Assembly (NCBI RefSeq): GCF_031177825.1 | Contig: NZ_JAPSKE010000019.1 | Span: 42,725-106,724, forward strand | Reading direction: 5' to 3' | Length of the DNA: 64,000 bases | Source of the DNA: Paenibacillus sp. | GTDB lineage: Bacteria; Bacillota; Bacilli; Paenibacillales; YIM-B00363 | Shown here: piece by piece, positions 30,026-38,500 of the stretch | How the letters are laid out: each line of letters starts with the position of its first letter | Position numbering within the stretch: the stretch's first letter is position 1 | The notes under the pieces: model-generated | Database searches by the model: none | What the model was told of the DNA's origin: nothing | The model's input: the letters and a program-made list of their open reading frames with translations, nothing else | Made by a program: the position numbers and the translations under genes

Positions 30026-30071
30026 GGTTATTGTCGATTCCGTCGGGAGGGAGAAGGCGGTCGGCACCGAT

Positions 30072-30250
30072 CGCCTGCACAAGTACAGTTAATTGCTCTC
30101 GCCGGCACCCGCTGCGGCGCTTTTCCTGCATATGTACATCTATTTGGTCGCTCTACGAGGGGTTCAGCCCGAATTAGCTGCACTTCCGCAGGTAATCGGA
30201 GTCCGGGCGCCGTTTTCTCGAGAAATACCTGCACTTGTGCATCTGCCTCC
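30072..30250. repeat. Four degenerate hairpin motifs with 51-52 bp periodicity
   Basis: The motif CTGCA(C/T)(A/T)NGTRCA occurs at 30075, 30126, 30178 and 30229 (spacings 51, 52 and 51). Examples are CTGCACAAGTACAGTTAATT and CTGCATATGTACATCTATTT; copy 3 reads CTGCACTTCCGCAGGTAAT. Each can form a short hairpin. The 30-odd bases between copies differ. The 445-bp gap 29977-30421 holds this, the preceding terminator and the next promoter, and no convincing gene. Confidence 0.6.
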
Positions 30251-30351
30251 GCCTTGTGCGATCTTCAACCACAACCGCCGCGGACCGCCTCTTCCCCCTC
30301 GGCCATGTACCGCTACCCGCGCCCGCCGCGGGCCGGCCTGCGCATTAGGCG

Positions 30352-30381
30352 TTGACCGGGACAAAACCGATCCTTCATAAT
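30352..30381 (+). promoter_or_regulatory. SigA-type promoter of the phosphosulfolactate-phosphatase-like gene
   Basis: TTGACC (30352-30357), 18-nt spacer, CATAAT (30376-30381), 41 nt before the ATG. Confidence 0.55.
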
Positions 30382-30421
30382 AGGCGGTACACTACGTCAA
30401 GCGAGGGAGAGAGCCGAACCG

Positions 30422-31135
30422 ATGGAAATCAACATCTTGCAGCTGATCGAAGGCGCGAAGCAAGCGAGAGGGCTGACGGTCGTCATCGACGTGTTCCGCG
30501 CATTCTCGACGGCTTGCTACGTGACCGAACGCGGCGCCTTCCGGATCGTGCCGGTCGGCGACATCGAGACCGCCTATCGGTTGAAGCGCGACAATTCGTC
30601 CTATATTCTTATGGGCGAGCGCGGCGGCGTCATCCAGCCCGGCTTCGACTTCGGCAATTCGCCGACGCATGCGGAGCGGGCCGATTTCACGGGACTTACG
30701 GTCGTGCATACGACGAGCGCGGGCACGCAGGGCATCGCGAACGCGGGAGGCGCCGACGAGGTCGTCACCGGCAGCTTCGTGAACGCGGGAGCGATCGTGC
30801 GCTACATCCGGCAACGCAAGCCGGAGCGGGTCTCGCTCGTGTGCATGGGGCTGGGCGCGAAGTCGCCCGCGGACGAGGACACTCTGTGCGCCGAGTATAT
30901 CAAGAACGAACTGGAAGGCGAACCGAACGACTTCGAGGGCATCGTCCGCCACTTGCGCGAAGGCGAAGGCCGCACAGGCAGCTTCATGGATCTCGTGGGA
31001 GAAGTCTCGGAACGGTCCGCCCCGAAATCCGATTTCGAAAAATGCCTCGACCTCGACCGCTTCTCGTTCGTCTTGAAGGTCGAGCCGTTCGAAGAGGGCC
31101 TGAAGCAGCTTCGGAAAATCGAGGTAGCCCCATAG
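30422..31135 (+). CDS. 2-phosphosulfolactate phosphatase (ComB)-family protein
   Basis: 237 residues. The ComB fold is indicated by TVVIDVFRAFSTACYVTERGA (metal/phosphate-binding strand), YILMGERGGVIQPGFDFGNSP and VVHTTSAGTQGIANAGGADE, matching the D-V-x-R-A-(S/T)-T and TTSxGT signatures. The archetype dephosphorylates 2-phosphosulfolactate in coenzyme M synthesis. Bacterial homologues outside sulfonate pathways are of uncertain function, and no sulfonate gene is nearby. ATG 30422 follows AGGGAGAG. Single gene between its own promoter and terminator. Confidence 0.8.
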   Translation: MEINILQLIEGAKQARGLTVVIDVFRAFSTACYVTERGAFRIVPVGDIETAYRLKRDNSSYILMGERGGVIQPGFDFGNSPTHAERADFTGLTVVHTTSAGTQGIANAGGADEVVTGSFVNAGAIVRYIRQRKPERVSLVCMGLGAKSPADEDTLCAEYIKNELEGEPNDFEGIVRHLREGEGRTGSFMDLVGEVSERSAPKSDFEKCLDLDRFSFVLKVEPFEEGLKQLRKIEVAP

Positions 31136-31159
31136 CTCCCAAAATAATTTTGTTACGAG

Positions 31160-31190
31160 AAAGCCTTCGTCCGAACGGACGGGGGCTTTT
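31160..31190 (+). terminator. Intrinsic terminator after the ComB-family gene
   Basis: AAAGCC-tt-CGTCCG pairs with CGGACG-gg-GGCTTT, a hairpin with a symmetric internal loop, ending in TTTT. Confidence 0.7.
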
Positions 31191-31356
31191 CGACGCGCGC
31201 GAACGTTGTCGAATGCGGAGCGAACCGCTCAAGGGGGAGCGCCCCTTGTCGAAGCGGGGGCGAACAGCGACGCGCTGTTTTGTTACGCGTTGATCGCACA
31301 CGCGAGCCCGACCGTCGGAGTTGCTCCGACTGCACGCCCTCGGCGATCCCTCCCAG

Positions 31357-31400
31357 AAGAGTCGCGCCTCGGTCATTCAGACCGATCGGTGCGGCTCTTT
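31357..31400. terminator. Large two-tier hairpin upstream of the glucan locus
   Basis: Outer 12-bp stem AAGAGTCGCGCC (31357-31368) / GGTGCGGCTCTT (31388-31399) with two G-U pairs. The inner 6-bp stem is TCGGTC/GACCGA with loop ATTCA. TTTGG follows. It could be a terminator or an RNA element insulating the ABC operon. Confidence 0.45.
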
Positions 31401-31408
31401 GGTGTATA

Positions 31409-31444
31409 GTGGAACATCTTCCGATCGATCGGAAGATGTTCCAC
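31409..31444. repeat. Perfect 36-bp palindrome
   Basis: The half GTGGAACATCTTCCGATC is followed directly by its exact reverse complement, with no spacer. The 443-bp gap 31136-31578 contains this, the two hairpins nearby and the promoter/cre site at 31498-31535; no gene is seen. Confidence 0.9.
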
Positions 31445-31497
31445 CAAGGACGACCTCGGCCGATTCCGATTCGGAGAATAGGACACCATCCGCATAA

Positions 31498-31535
31498 TGT
31501 AAGCGGTTTCCGGACGCCTCCGAAATTCGGATAAT
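31498..31535 (+). promoter_or_regulatory. cre-like site overlapping the promoter of the glucan ABC operon
   Basis: TGTAAGCGGTTTCC (31498-31511) matches 13 of 14 positions of the CcpA consensus TGWAANCGNTNWCA. A possible promoter TTTCCG (31507-31512), 17 nt, GATAAT (31530-31535) overlaps it. Binding there would repress the operon in glucose, as expected for secondary-sugar uptake. Confidence 0.6.
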
Positions 31536-31578
31536 GAACGGTGTAAGCATATTCCGAACAGGTCTGGGGGAAGGAACG

Positions 31579-32931
31579 ATGCATAAGAAGAAGCGGTTCG
31601 GCATCGGCGGATTGGCGGTCCTGCTCGCGGTCGTCATGACCGCCTGCAGCGGCGGCGGGGGCGGCACGACGAGCGGAGGCGACGCAGGCAGCGCCGGAGG
31701 CAGCGGGAGCGGAGGCGGATCGGCGACGACGGAGCCTAGCGGCGGAGGCGGTTCGACGTCGCAGGAACGCGTGACGATCGAGTACTGGCACACGTACAGC
31801 GACCAAGAGGAGAAGGTGCTCGCGGAGCAAATTAAGCCGTTGTTCGAGGAGAAGCATCCGAACATCGAGCTGAAGCTGACGCGCATGCCGTACGAAGGGC
31901 TGAAGCAGCAGGTGCTGGCGGCGGTCGCGGGCGACGCGGCGCCGGACCTGATGCGCATGGACATCGTCTGGGTGCCGGAGATGGCGCACCAGGGCGCCCT
32001 GATGCGGCTCGACGAGAAGCCCGGGTTCGAGGTCATCCAATCCAGCGTCTTCGACGGCGCGCTCGCGACGAACTATTACGACGGCGGCTATTACGGCGTG
32101 CCGCTCAATACGAACACGAAGGTCGCCATCTACAATAAAGCGACGTTACAGCAAGCGGGCCTCTCCGAGCCGCCGCAGACGATCGACGAGCTCGTCGCAG
32201 CGGCGAAGACGCTGAAGGCCCAAGGCAAATTCGGGCTCGGCGTCAGCGGCATGCACAGCTGGGGGCTGCTGCCGTACTTCTGGAGCCTCGGCGGCTCGCT
32301 GACGAACGACGACTACTCGGCCGTCGATGGTTATCTCAACAGCCCCGAGAGCATCGCCGCGCTGCAGACGATCGCCGATTGGCAGCAAGAAGGCCTGATC
32401 ATTCCGCCGCTCATGGGAGGAGAGCCGGGCGCGTGGGACGGCCTGAAAACCGGCGAATATTTGATGGTCGACGACGGCCCGTGGTTCTACAGCATCTTGA
32501 TGAACGAAGCCGACAGCCCGTTCAAGCCGATGGAGGAGACGGTGCGGGCGCTTATCCCGGCCGGTCCGGCCGGGTCGCATTCGGTCATCGGCGGCGAGGA
32601 TCTCGTCATCTTCGCGAACTCGAAGCATCCGGAGGAAGCGTGGGCGTTCATGCAATGGATGCTGACGGAAGAACCGCAATCGATCATGGCGACGACGGGG
32701 CTCATTCCGACGAACAAGACGGCGGCCGGAAACATCGATCCGCAGAGCATCCCGTTCATCGAGGAGTACGTCGAGCAGCTGAACACGGCGCTGCCGCGCA
32801 CGCCGATCCCGCAATGGGGCGAGATGGAGACGATCTTCAACCTGGCGGCGGAGAAGGCGATTCGGGGCGAGATGAGCGCGGCGGACGCGCTGAACGACGC
32901 GGCGAAGCAGATCGAAGCCTTGCTGCAATAA
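31579..32931 (+). CDS. ABC sugar transporter, extracellular solute-binding lipoprotein
   Basis: 450 residues. Lipoprotein signal with VVMTAC (C23), then a 40-residue Gly/Ser-rich linker (GGGGGTTSGGDAGSAGG and similar), then a family-1 solute-binding fold: ITIEYW-like opening VTIEYWHTYSDQEEKVLAEQ, and APDLMRMDIVWVPEMA, YYGVPLNTNTKVAIYNKATL, GEYLMVDDGPWF. Start ATG 31579 with GGGGGAAGGA. It leads an importer operon with two permeases and a GH66 enzyme, so the ligand is probably an isomalto-oligosaccharide. No ATPase gene is in the operon; a shared MsmX-type ATPase elsewhere is usual. Confidence 0.92.
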   Translation: MHKKKRFGIGGLAVLLAVVMTACSGGGGGTTSGGDAGSAGGSGSGGGSATTEPSGGGGSTSQERVTIEYWHTYSDQEEKVLAEQIKPLFEEKHPNIELKLTRMPYEGLKQQVLAAVAGDAAPDLMRMDIVWVPEMAHQGALMRLDEKPGFEVIQSSVFDGALATNYYDGGYYGVPLNTNTKVAIYNKATLQQAGLSEPPQTIDELVAAAKTLKAQGKFGLGVSGMHSWGLLPYFWSLGGSLTNDDYSAVDGYLNSPESIAALQTIADWQQEGLIIPPLMGGEPGAWDGLKTGEYLMVDDGPWFYSILMNEADSPFKPMEETVRALIPAGPAGSHSVIGGEDLVIFANSKHPEEAWAFMQWMLTEEPQSIMATTGLIPTNKTAAGNIDPQSIPFIEEYVEQLNTALPRTPIPQWGEMETIFNLAAEKAIRGEMSAADALNDAAKQIEALLQ

Positions 32932-32944
32932 CGCTACGACACGC

Positions 32945-32981
32945 GGCTTCGCCGGCGCCCGGCAAGGGTTCCGGCGAAGCC
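32945..32981 (+). other. Intercistronic hairpin between binding protein and permease genes
   Basis: Perfect 11-bp stem GGCTTCGCCGG (32945-32955) / CCGGCGAAGCC (32971-32981) without a U tract. It is placed where binding-protein messages are often stabilised relative to the permease part. Confidence 0.6.
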
Positions 32982-33018
32982 GGCTTCATCTCGGAGAAGA
33001 AGGGGAGGCGGGAAGCGC

Positions 33019-33954
33019 ATGATCGTCGTCGAAAAGAAACGTCCGAGATCCCGCTGGCGCGTCGGCGCGAAGCAGTGGCTTACGGTGCTGCCGTACGTCG
33101 CGCTCGGGTTCGCGGGCACGTTCGTCTTCGTGTTGTACCCGATGGTGAAGAACATTCTGGTGAGCTTCCAGGATTTCAGCATCATGCCGAACGCGAAGAA
33201 CGCCTGGATCGGGTTCGAAAATTACGCCGAGGTGTTCCGCGATCCGAACAAGAAATTTCTCATCGCCGTTCGCAATACGTTCCTGAACGTGCTGGCGACG
33301 GTGCCGATCAACTGGTTTCTGGCGATCTTCTTCGCAGTGCTGATCAACGCGAAATTCGTGAAGCAGAAGATCGCCTTCCGCACGGTGTATTACTTGCCGA
33401 TCGTCACGTCGTGGGTCGTCGTGGCGCTGCTGTTCAAATATTTGTTCGCGGACGGAGACGGCGGGCTCGTCAACTTCCTGCTTCACAAGACGCTGGGCAT
33501 TTTGCCGGAAGCCGTCGCTTGGAAGAGCCACTATTGGTCCGCGATGATTATGATTTGGTTGTTCCACATCTGGAAGACGGTCGGCTGGGGCATGGTCATC
33601 TACCTGGCGGCGCTGCAAGGCGTGCCGAAGGATCTGTACGAGGCGGCGGACATCGACGGCGCGACCGCGGTTCAGAAATTTTGGCGCGTGACGGTGCCCG
33701 TGCTGCGGCCGGTGACGTTGTTCGTCGTCATTAATCTGATCAACGGCGCGTTCGGCTTTTTCCCGCAGGTGTATTTCATTACGCAAGGCGGGCCGATGAA
33801 CCAGACGCAGGTCATTCCAAGCTTGATTTATATGGAAGCGTTCAATCATTTCAAGATCGGCGAGGCGGCGGCGATGGGCTTCCTGATGGGGCTCATGGTG
33901 TTCGCGCTGACGTTCTCGCAGATGGCCAAATTCGGCAAACAACGGCTGTTCTAG
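33019..33954 (+). CDS. ABC sugar transporter permease (MalF type)
   Basis: 311 residues with about six membrane spans. The cytoplasmic EAA loop that docks the ATPase is YEAADIDGATAVQKFWRVTVPVLRP (about residues 212-236), the standard E-A-A-x-I-D-G-A form of carbohydrate permeases. The basic N terminus (KKRPRSRWR) precedes span 1. The ATG at 33019 follows GGGGAGGCGGG. Partner of the MalG-type permease 20 nt downstream and the binding protein upstream. Confidence 0.93.
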   Translation: MIVVEKKRPRSRWRVGAKQWLTVLPYVALGFAGTFVFVLYPMVKNILVSFQDFSIMPNAKNAWIGFENYAEVFRDPNKKFLIAVRNTFLNVLATVPINWFLAIFFAVLINAKFVKQKIAFRTVYYLPIVTSWVVVALLFKYLFADGDGGLVNFLLHKTLGILPEAVAWKSHYWSAMIMIWLFHIWKTVGWGMVIYLAALQGVPKDLYEAADIDGATAVQKFWRVTVPVLRPVTLFVVINLINGAFGFFPQVYFITQGGPMNQTQVIPSLIYMEAFNHFKIGEAAAMGFLMGLMVFALTFSQMAKFGKQRLF

Positions 33955-33974
33955 CGAAAGGAGGAGTCAGCGGC

Positions 33975-34808
33975 ATGCATACCCCGATCTACGTCAAGGC
34001 GCTTGTGTACGTCCTCCTGTTCGCCGGCGCGGCGGCGTTCGTCTTTCCGCTCGTCTACATGGTGTGGACCAGCTTCTTCACGGCGACGTTCTCGCTGCCG
34101 CGGCCGGACGAGGTGTTCGCCGTGACGCCGAATCTGAAAAACTACGCGATCGTCTGGAGCAAAAACAATTTCTCGCGTTACTTCCTGAACAGCGCGTTCG
34201 TCACGGCCGTCTCGATGGCCGGCGCGTTGTTCGTCAGCTCGCTGTGCGCGTACGCCTTCGCGCGCTTTCCTTTCCCCGGGAAGGAGGCGCTGTTCCGGTT
34301 GTTCCTGCTGTCGATGATGATTCCGGCGGTCATCAATATCATCCCGCAGTTCATCACGCTGCAAGGGCTCGGCCTCGTCAATACGTACGCCGGATTGACG
34401 ATGGTGTACATCGCGACGGGCGTCGTCGGGAACATGTTTTTCCTGCGGGGCTTCTTCGAGAATATTCCGAAAGAACTCGAGGAATCCGTCCTCATCGACG
34501 GCGGCGGCAGCTGGCGCATCTATTGGAACATCTACCTGCCGCAGTCGCTGCCCGCCATGGGGACGCTGGCCATCTTTATATTCCAAGGCACATGGGAGGA
34601 GTATTTCTTGGCGCTGACCGTCATCAAGAGCGAGTCGCTGCGCACGCTGCCGATCGCGATCATGATGTTCAACGACAAGTACGCGACGAACTACGGGCAA
34701 ATTTTCGCGGCGTCCACGATCGCGCTGCTGCCGGTGATCGCCATCTACATGGCGTTCCAGAAGCGGTTCGTCCAGTCCGGATTCAACGAGGGGGGGATCA
34801 AGGGATAG
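33975..34808 (+). CDS. ABC sugar transporter permease (MalG type)
   Basis: 277 residues, six predicted spans. The EAA loop reads LEESVLIDGGGSWRIYWNIYLPQSLP, where ESVLIDG replaces the common E-A-A-x-I-D-G; such drift is common. The C terminus (QKRFVQSGFNEGGIKG) is the typical MalG ending that contacts the ATPase. GGAGGAGTC precedes ATG 33975. It stops 1 nt before the GH66 gene, so the hydrolase belongs to the same transcript. Confidence 0.93.
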   Translation: MHTPIYVKALVYVLLFAGAAAFVFPLVYMVWTSFFTATFSLPRPDEVFAVTPNLKNYAIVWSKNNFSRYFLNSAFVTAVSMAGALFVSSLCAYAFARFPFPGKEALFRLFLLSMMIPAVINIIPQFITLQGLGLVNTYAGLTMVYIATGVVGNMFFLRGFFENIPKELEESVLIDGGGSWRIYWNIYLPQSLPAMGTLAIFIFQGTWEEYFLALTVIKSESLRTLPIAIMMFNDKYATNYGQIFAASTIALLPVIAIYMAFQKRFVQSGFNEGGIKG

Positions 34809-34809
34809 C

Positions 34810-36642
34810 ATGGTTCGAGGCATAGGATCTGCTTCGCCCGCCTTCGGCACGAAGACGTTGATGTTGATGTTTACGTTTACGTTGATGACGACGTTGATGT
34901 TGACGTTGACGTCCTGTCGGAACGAGGCGGCGCCGACGCCGGACGACGTGTCGGGGCCGCCGGGCGAATATATCGCGGCGCTGTCTACGGACCGCGCGCG
35001 CTACGAACCGGGCCGCCCGGTCGCCTTCCGCGCGGAGCTGGCGCGCACGGTCGCGGACGGCGAGCTCGTCGTCCGGCTGTCGCATCTGGGCGACGCCGTG
35101 GACCGGCTCGTCGTCGACGTGACGAACGACGACGTCGTGACGTGGACGTGGACGCCGCCGGAGCGCGATTATACAGGCTACATGGCGGAAGTGTACGTGC
35201 GCGAGAAGGGGAAGCTGCTCGACCACGCGACGATCGCGGTGGACGTCTCCTCGCATTGGTCGAAGTTTCCGAGGTACGGGTACCTCGCCGACTTCCCGCG
35301 GATGACCGCCGAGGCGCGGAAGGACGTCGTCGACCGGTTGAATCGGCTGCATCTGAACGGACTGCAATTTTACGATTGGCAGTGGAAGCATCACCGGCCG
35401 CTGAAGACGGACGGCGCCGGGGGCGTCGCGGCGACGTGGCCCGATATCGCGAATCGGGAGGTGAGCTTCGACACGGTCCGCGGTTACATCGATCTGGCGC
35501 ACGAACGCGGCATGAAGGCGATGAACTACAATCTGTTGTTCGGCGCGTACGCGGATGCGGAGCGCGACGGCGCCAAGGAAGCCTGGAGGCTGTACCGCGA
35601 CCCGCTCGCGACGACGCCGGACCGCCACGAGCTGCCGGATGCTTGGGCAAGCGACCTCTACATCATGGATCCGTCGAACCCGAAGTGGCTCGCGTACTTG
35701 TTCGAGGAGGAGCGTAAGGCGTTCGAGGCGCTGCCGTTCGACGGCTGGCACGTGGATCAGCTCGGCGACCGAGGGACGCTGTACACGGCCGACGGAGAGA
35801 AGCGGAACCTGATGCTCGCCTACGGCGACATGCTGCGGGAGGCGAAGGACGCGCTCGGCGTCGAGCTCGTCATGAACGCGGTGTCGCAGTTCGGGCAGCG
35901 CCTCATCGCGAAGGCGCCGGTGGAATTTCTCTACACGGAAGTGTGGGGGAGTCACCCGGAGTATAAGCATCTGAAGGCCATCATCGACGAAAACGCTTCG
36001 CTCTCCGAAAACCGCCTCCCCACGGTGCTCGCCGCCTATGTCAACTACGACCTCGCGGACGGGGCGGGCGCATTCAACCTGCCGGGCGTCCTGCTGCTGG
36101 ACGCCGTCATCTTCGCGAGCGGCGGCGCGCATCTCGAGGCGGGGGAGAGCTTGCTCGCGAAGGAATATTTCCCGAATCGGAATTTATCCGTGTCGGCGGA
36201 ACTGGAGGCGCGGCTGACGGCGTACTACGACTTCCTGGTCGCATATCAGAACGTGCTGCGGGACGGGGCGGAGGAGCTCGAGGACGCGGGCGTGACGTCT
36301 TCGGCCGCGCGCGTGTCGGCGGAGCCGGAGGCGGGAGCGGTCTGGGCGCTCGCGAAGCGGCAAGGGGACGCCGACATCGTCCACTTCGTCAACTTCGCGT
36401 CGGCGACGTCGACGGCGTGGAACGACGCCGACGGGACGATGCCGGCGCCGCGGCCAATGGAAGGCGTCCCGGCGACGATGACGGCCGCCGGGAACGTCGC
36501 GCGCGTCTGGACGGCGTCCCCGGATCGGCACGGAGGCGCGCCGGCGTCCGTCGACTTCGTTCAAGAAGGCGACCGGGTGACGTTCTCGCTTCCGAGACTC
36601 GAATATTGGACGATGGCCGTCGTCGAATATGGGAAGCGGTGA
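34810..36642 (+). CDS. GH66 dextranase / cycloisomaltooligosaccharide-synthase-like lipoprotein
   Basis: 610 residues. Lipoprotein signal ending LTSC (C36). A beta-sandwich domain (about 50-150) and a TIM barrel with GH66 features follow: FPRYGYLADFP, LNGLQFYDWQWKHHRP, MNYNLLFGAY, FDGWHVDQLGDRG (likely nucleophile D316) and VEFLYTEVWG (likely acid/base E377), which align with the Asp/Glu pair of known dextranases. A C-terminal beta domain ends it. It would cut alpha-1,6-glucan at the cell surface for the adjacent importer. The hydrophobic core of the signal is encoded by near-repeats of TTGATG, TTTACG and TTGACG. AAGGG lies 6 nt before the ATG. Confidence 0.88.
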   Translation: MVRGIGSASPAFGTKTLMLMFTFTLMTTLMLTLTSCRNEAAPTPDDVSGPPGEYIAALSTDRARYEPGRPVAFRAELARTVADGELVVRLSHLGDAVDRLVVDVTNDDVVTWTWTPPERDYTGYMAEVYVREKGKLLDHATIAVDVSSHWSKFPRYGYLADFPRMTAEARKDVVDRLNRLHLNGLQFYDWQWKHHRPLKTDGAGGVAATWPDIANREVSFDTVRGYIDLAHERGMKAMNYNLLFGAYADAERDGAKEAWRLYRDPLATTPDRHELPDAWASDLYIMDPSNPKWLAYLFEEERKAFEALPFDGWHVDQLGDRGTLYTADGEKRNLMLAYGDMLREAKDALGVELVMNAVSQFGQRLIAKAPVEFLYTEVWGSHPEYKHLKAIIDENASLSENRLPTVLAAYVNYDLADGAGAFNLPGVLLLDAVIFASGGAHLEAGESLLAKEYFPNRNLSVSAELEARLTAYYDFLVAYQNVLRDGAEELEDAGVTSSAARVSAEPEAGAVWALAKRQGDADIVHFVNFASATSTAWNDADGTMPAPRPMEGVPATMTAAGNVARVWTASPDRHGGAPASVDFVQEGDRVTFSLPRLEYWTMAVVEYGKR

Positions 36643-36650
36643 CCCTGTTT

Positions 36651-36670
36651 CGTGATATAATCATATCACG
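36651..36670 (+). promoter_or_regulatory. Inverted repeat containing a TATAAT box before the kinase gene
   Basis: CGTGATAT (36651-36658) / ATATCACG (36663-36670) with loop AATC; TATAAT spans 36656-36661. No good -35 is visible, so it may be an operator, a weak promoter, or both. Confidence 0.4.
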
Positions 36671-36706
36671 ATGTAAGGGGTTACAACCGTTGGGGGGCGC
36701 GGCGCG

Positions 36707-38500
36707 GTGAAGGTGCCATTTTCGAATAAGATCGCTACCAAGATGTTGACCGCCTTCTTCGTCGTCATCCTCATTCCGGCGACGCTCGGCAGCGTGTTCA
36801 TCTCGTATTTCGCTTCTTCGCTGATCAAGACGAACGTACGGCAATCGACGCTGCAGGTGGCCGAGCGGGCGGCCGATTCGCTGTTGTCCGCGTTCCTCGT
36901 CGCGAGCGACATCTCGGACCAAATCTACAGCGATACGCGCATTCAGCAGGCGGTGTTGGAGGGACGGACGGCGCAGGGGCTGCCGCCGGGGAGCGAGTTG
37001 GACGAATACGTTGAGACGACGATCAACAACATTATTTACTCGAGCTCGTTCGTGAAGATCATCTACATCATTCAGGAGGAAGGCGAGAGCTGGGGCAGCG
37101 GCACGTTCAACCCGGCGAAGCTGCTGCAATACGACCTGGACGAACTCGACTGGGTCAAGGAAGCGCGATACAAGGACGGCGAATACGTCTGGCTGCCGCT
37201 GCAATACGACCAATTCAGCGGCGGGGGCGACAATACGGCGCTCGTCCTGCCGGTCGTGCGGGTGCTCAAGCGCTTCGACGATATGGAGCAGATCGGCCTC
37301 GTCTCCGTCAGCTTGGACGGGAAGGCGCTCGTCGACATTCTCGCGCATCTCGAGCTGGGGCGGACGGGGCGGTTCTTCGTCGCCGACGCGGAAGGGCGCG
37401 TCGTCATCGACCCGGATCTGTCGCGGATCGGCGAGACGGTGCCGAACCGCGAGCTGTACGAGAATATCGTGACGGGCCGCGAGGCGGAATTCGAATTCGC
37501 CATGCAGGGCGTGGCGCACTACGGGGTGAAGCAGCCGCTCGTGGGCGGCTGGACGATGGTCGGCATCGTGCCGGTGGAGGAAATCACGGGGCAGCTCGCC
37601 GCGCTGCAGCGGCGCATCGTGTACTCGTCCTTCTTCTTCGGGCTGCTCGCGATCGTCGTGGCGCTGCTCATGGCGCGGCGAATCACGCGTCCGATCCAAT
37701 CGCTGGCGGAGCAGATGAAGCAGGTCGCGGGCGGCGATTTGCGCGCGCGGACGCGCATCGTCACAGCGGACGAGGTCGGCATGCTGAGCAAGCAGTTCAA
37801 CGGCATGATTCAACGCATCGAGGCTTTGGTGAACGAGGTGCGGAAGGAGCAGGCGGAGAAGCAGGAGGCGGAGCTCCGGGCGGTCATGCACCGGATCAAC
37901 CCGCACTTCTTGTTCAACACGCTGTCGAACATTCGCTGGCTCGTGAAGTTCAAGCAGACGGAGCGGGCCGATCAAGGCATCTCGGCGCTCATCCGGCTGC
38001 TGGAGGCGAACATGGGCAAGAAGGGCAACTTCATTACGGTCGAGGAAGAGCTCGACATTATCGAGAAGTTTCTCGTCATTTTGGAAATCCGGTACGATTT
38101 GCGCTTCGAGCTGCGCGTGTCCGTCGAGCCGTCGCTGCGAACGTTCGTGCTTCCGCGCATGCTGCTCCAGCCGATCGTGGAAAATTCGATCTTCCACGGC
38201 ATCGTGCCGCAGGGGACGAACGGGCTGATCGACGTCGACGTATCGCGGGACGGCGACGCCGTGCGCATCGTCGTGCGCGACAACGGCCGAGGGCTGGAGC
38301 GCGAGACGGCCGCACGGCTCGCGAACATGGAGGCGGCGGCGATCGGCGGCGAGGTCGGCATCGGCATCAAGCATGTGTACGAGAGCATGCGGCTTTATTA
38401 TTCGCCGCGGTCGACGTTCGAGCTGCGGGAGCTGCAAGGGGGCGGGACGGCCGCGACGCTCGTGCTCGTGCCGCGCGAGGAGGCGGTCGGCGATGCGTAA
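36707..38500 (+). CDS. YesM-type membrane sensor histidine kinase
   Basis: 597 residues. Span 1 at about 13-36, an extracellular Cache-like sensor to about 300 (GRTGRFFVADAEGRVVIDPD), span 2 at about 304-325, and HAMP (RRITRPIQSLAEQMKQVAGG). Then come the LytS/YesM His_kinase box HRINPHFLFNTLSNIRWLVK, with phospho-His H400, and a HATPase domain (ENSIFHG, RDNGRG). Start GTG 36707 with GGGGGG 9 nt upstream. Its stop overlaps the following binding-protein gene by 8 nt, and the YesN regulator comes next, so the three are one unit controlling the glucan locus. Confidence 0.93.
   Translation: MKVPFSNKIATKMLTAFFVVILIPATLGSVFISYFASSLIKTNVRQSTLQVAERAADSLLSAFLVASDISDQIYSDTRIQQAVLEGRTAQGLPPGSELDEYVETTINNIIYSSSFVKIIYIIQEEGESWGSGTFNPAKLLQYDLDELDWVKEARYKDGEYVWLPLQYDQFSGGGDNTALVLPVVRVLKRFDDMEQIGLVSVSLDGKALVDILAHLELGRTGRFFVADAEGRVVIDPDLSRIGETVPNRELYENIVTGREAEFEFAMQGVAHYGVKQPLVGGWTMVGIVPVEEITGQLAALQRRIVYSSFFFGLLAIVVALLMARRITRPIQSLAEQMKQVAGGDLRARTRIVTADEVGMLSKQFNGMIQRIEALVNEVRKEQAEKQEAELRAVMHRINPHFLFNTLSNIRWLVKFKQTERADQGISALIRLLEANMGKKGNFITVEEELDIIEKFLVILEIRYDLRFELRVSVEPSLRTFVLPRMLLQPIVENSIFHGIVPQGTNGLIDVDVSRDGDAVRIVVRDNGRGLERETAARLANMEAAAIGGEVGIGIKHVYESMRLYYSPRSTFELRELQGGGTAATLVLVPREEAVGDA

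Noticed and set aside
30072..30280. A CRISPR array
   Set aside because: The repeats are too short and degenerate (about 12-20 nt), there are only four copies, and no cas genes are in the window.
31193..31578. Small ORFs in the gap before the glucan operon
   Set aside because: Composition is hairpin-driven, no ribosome sites or family motifs; better explained as regulatory or structural DNA.
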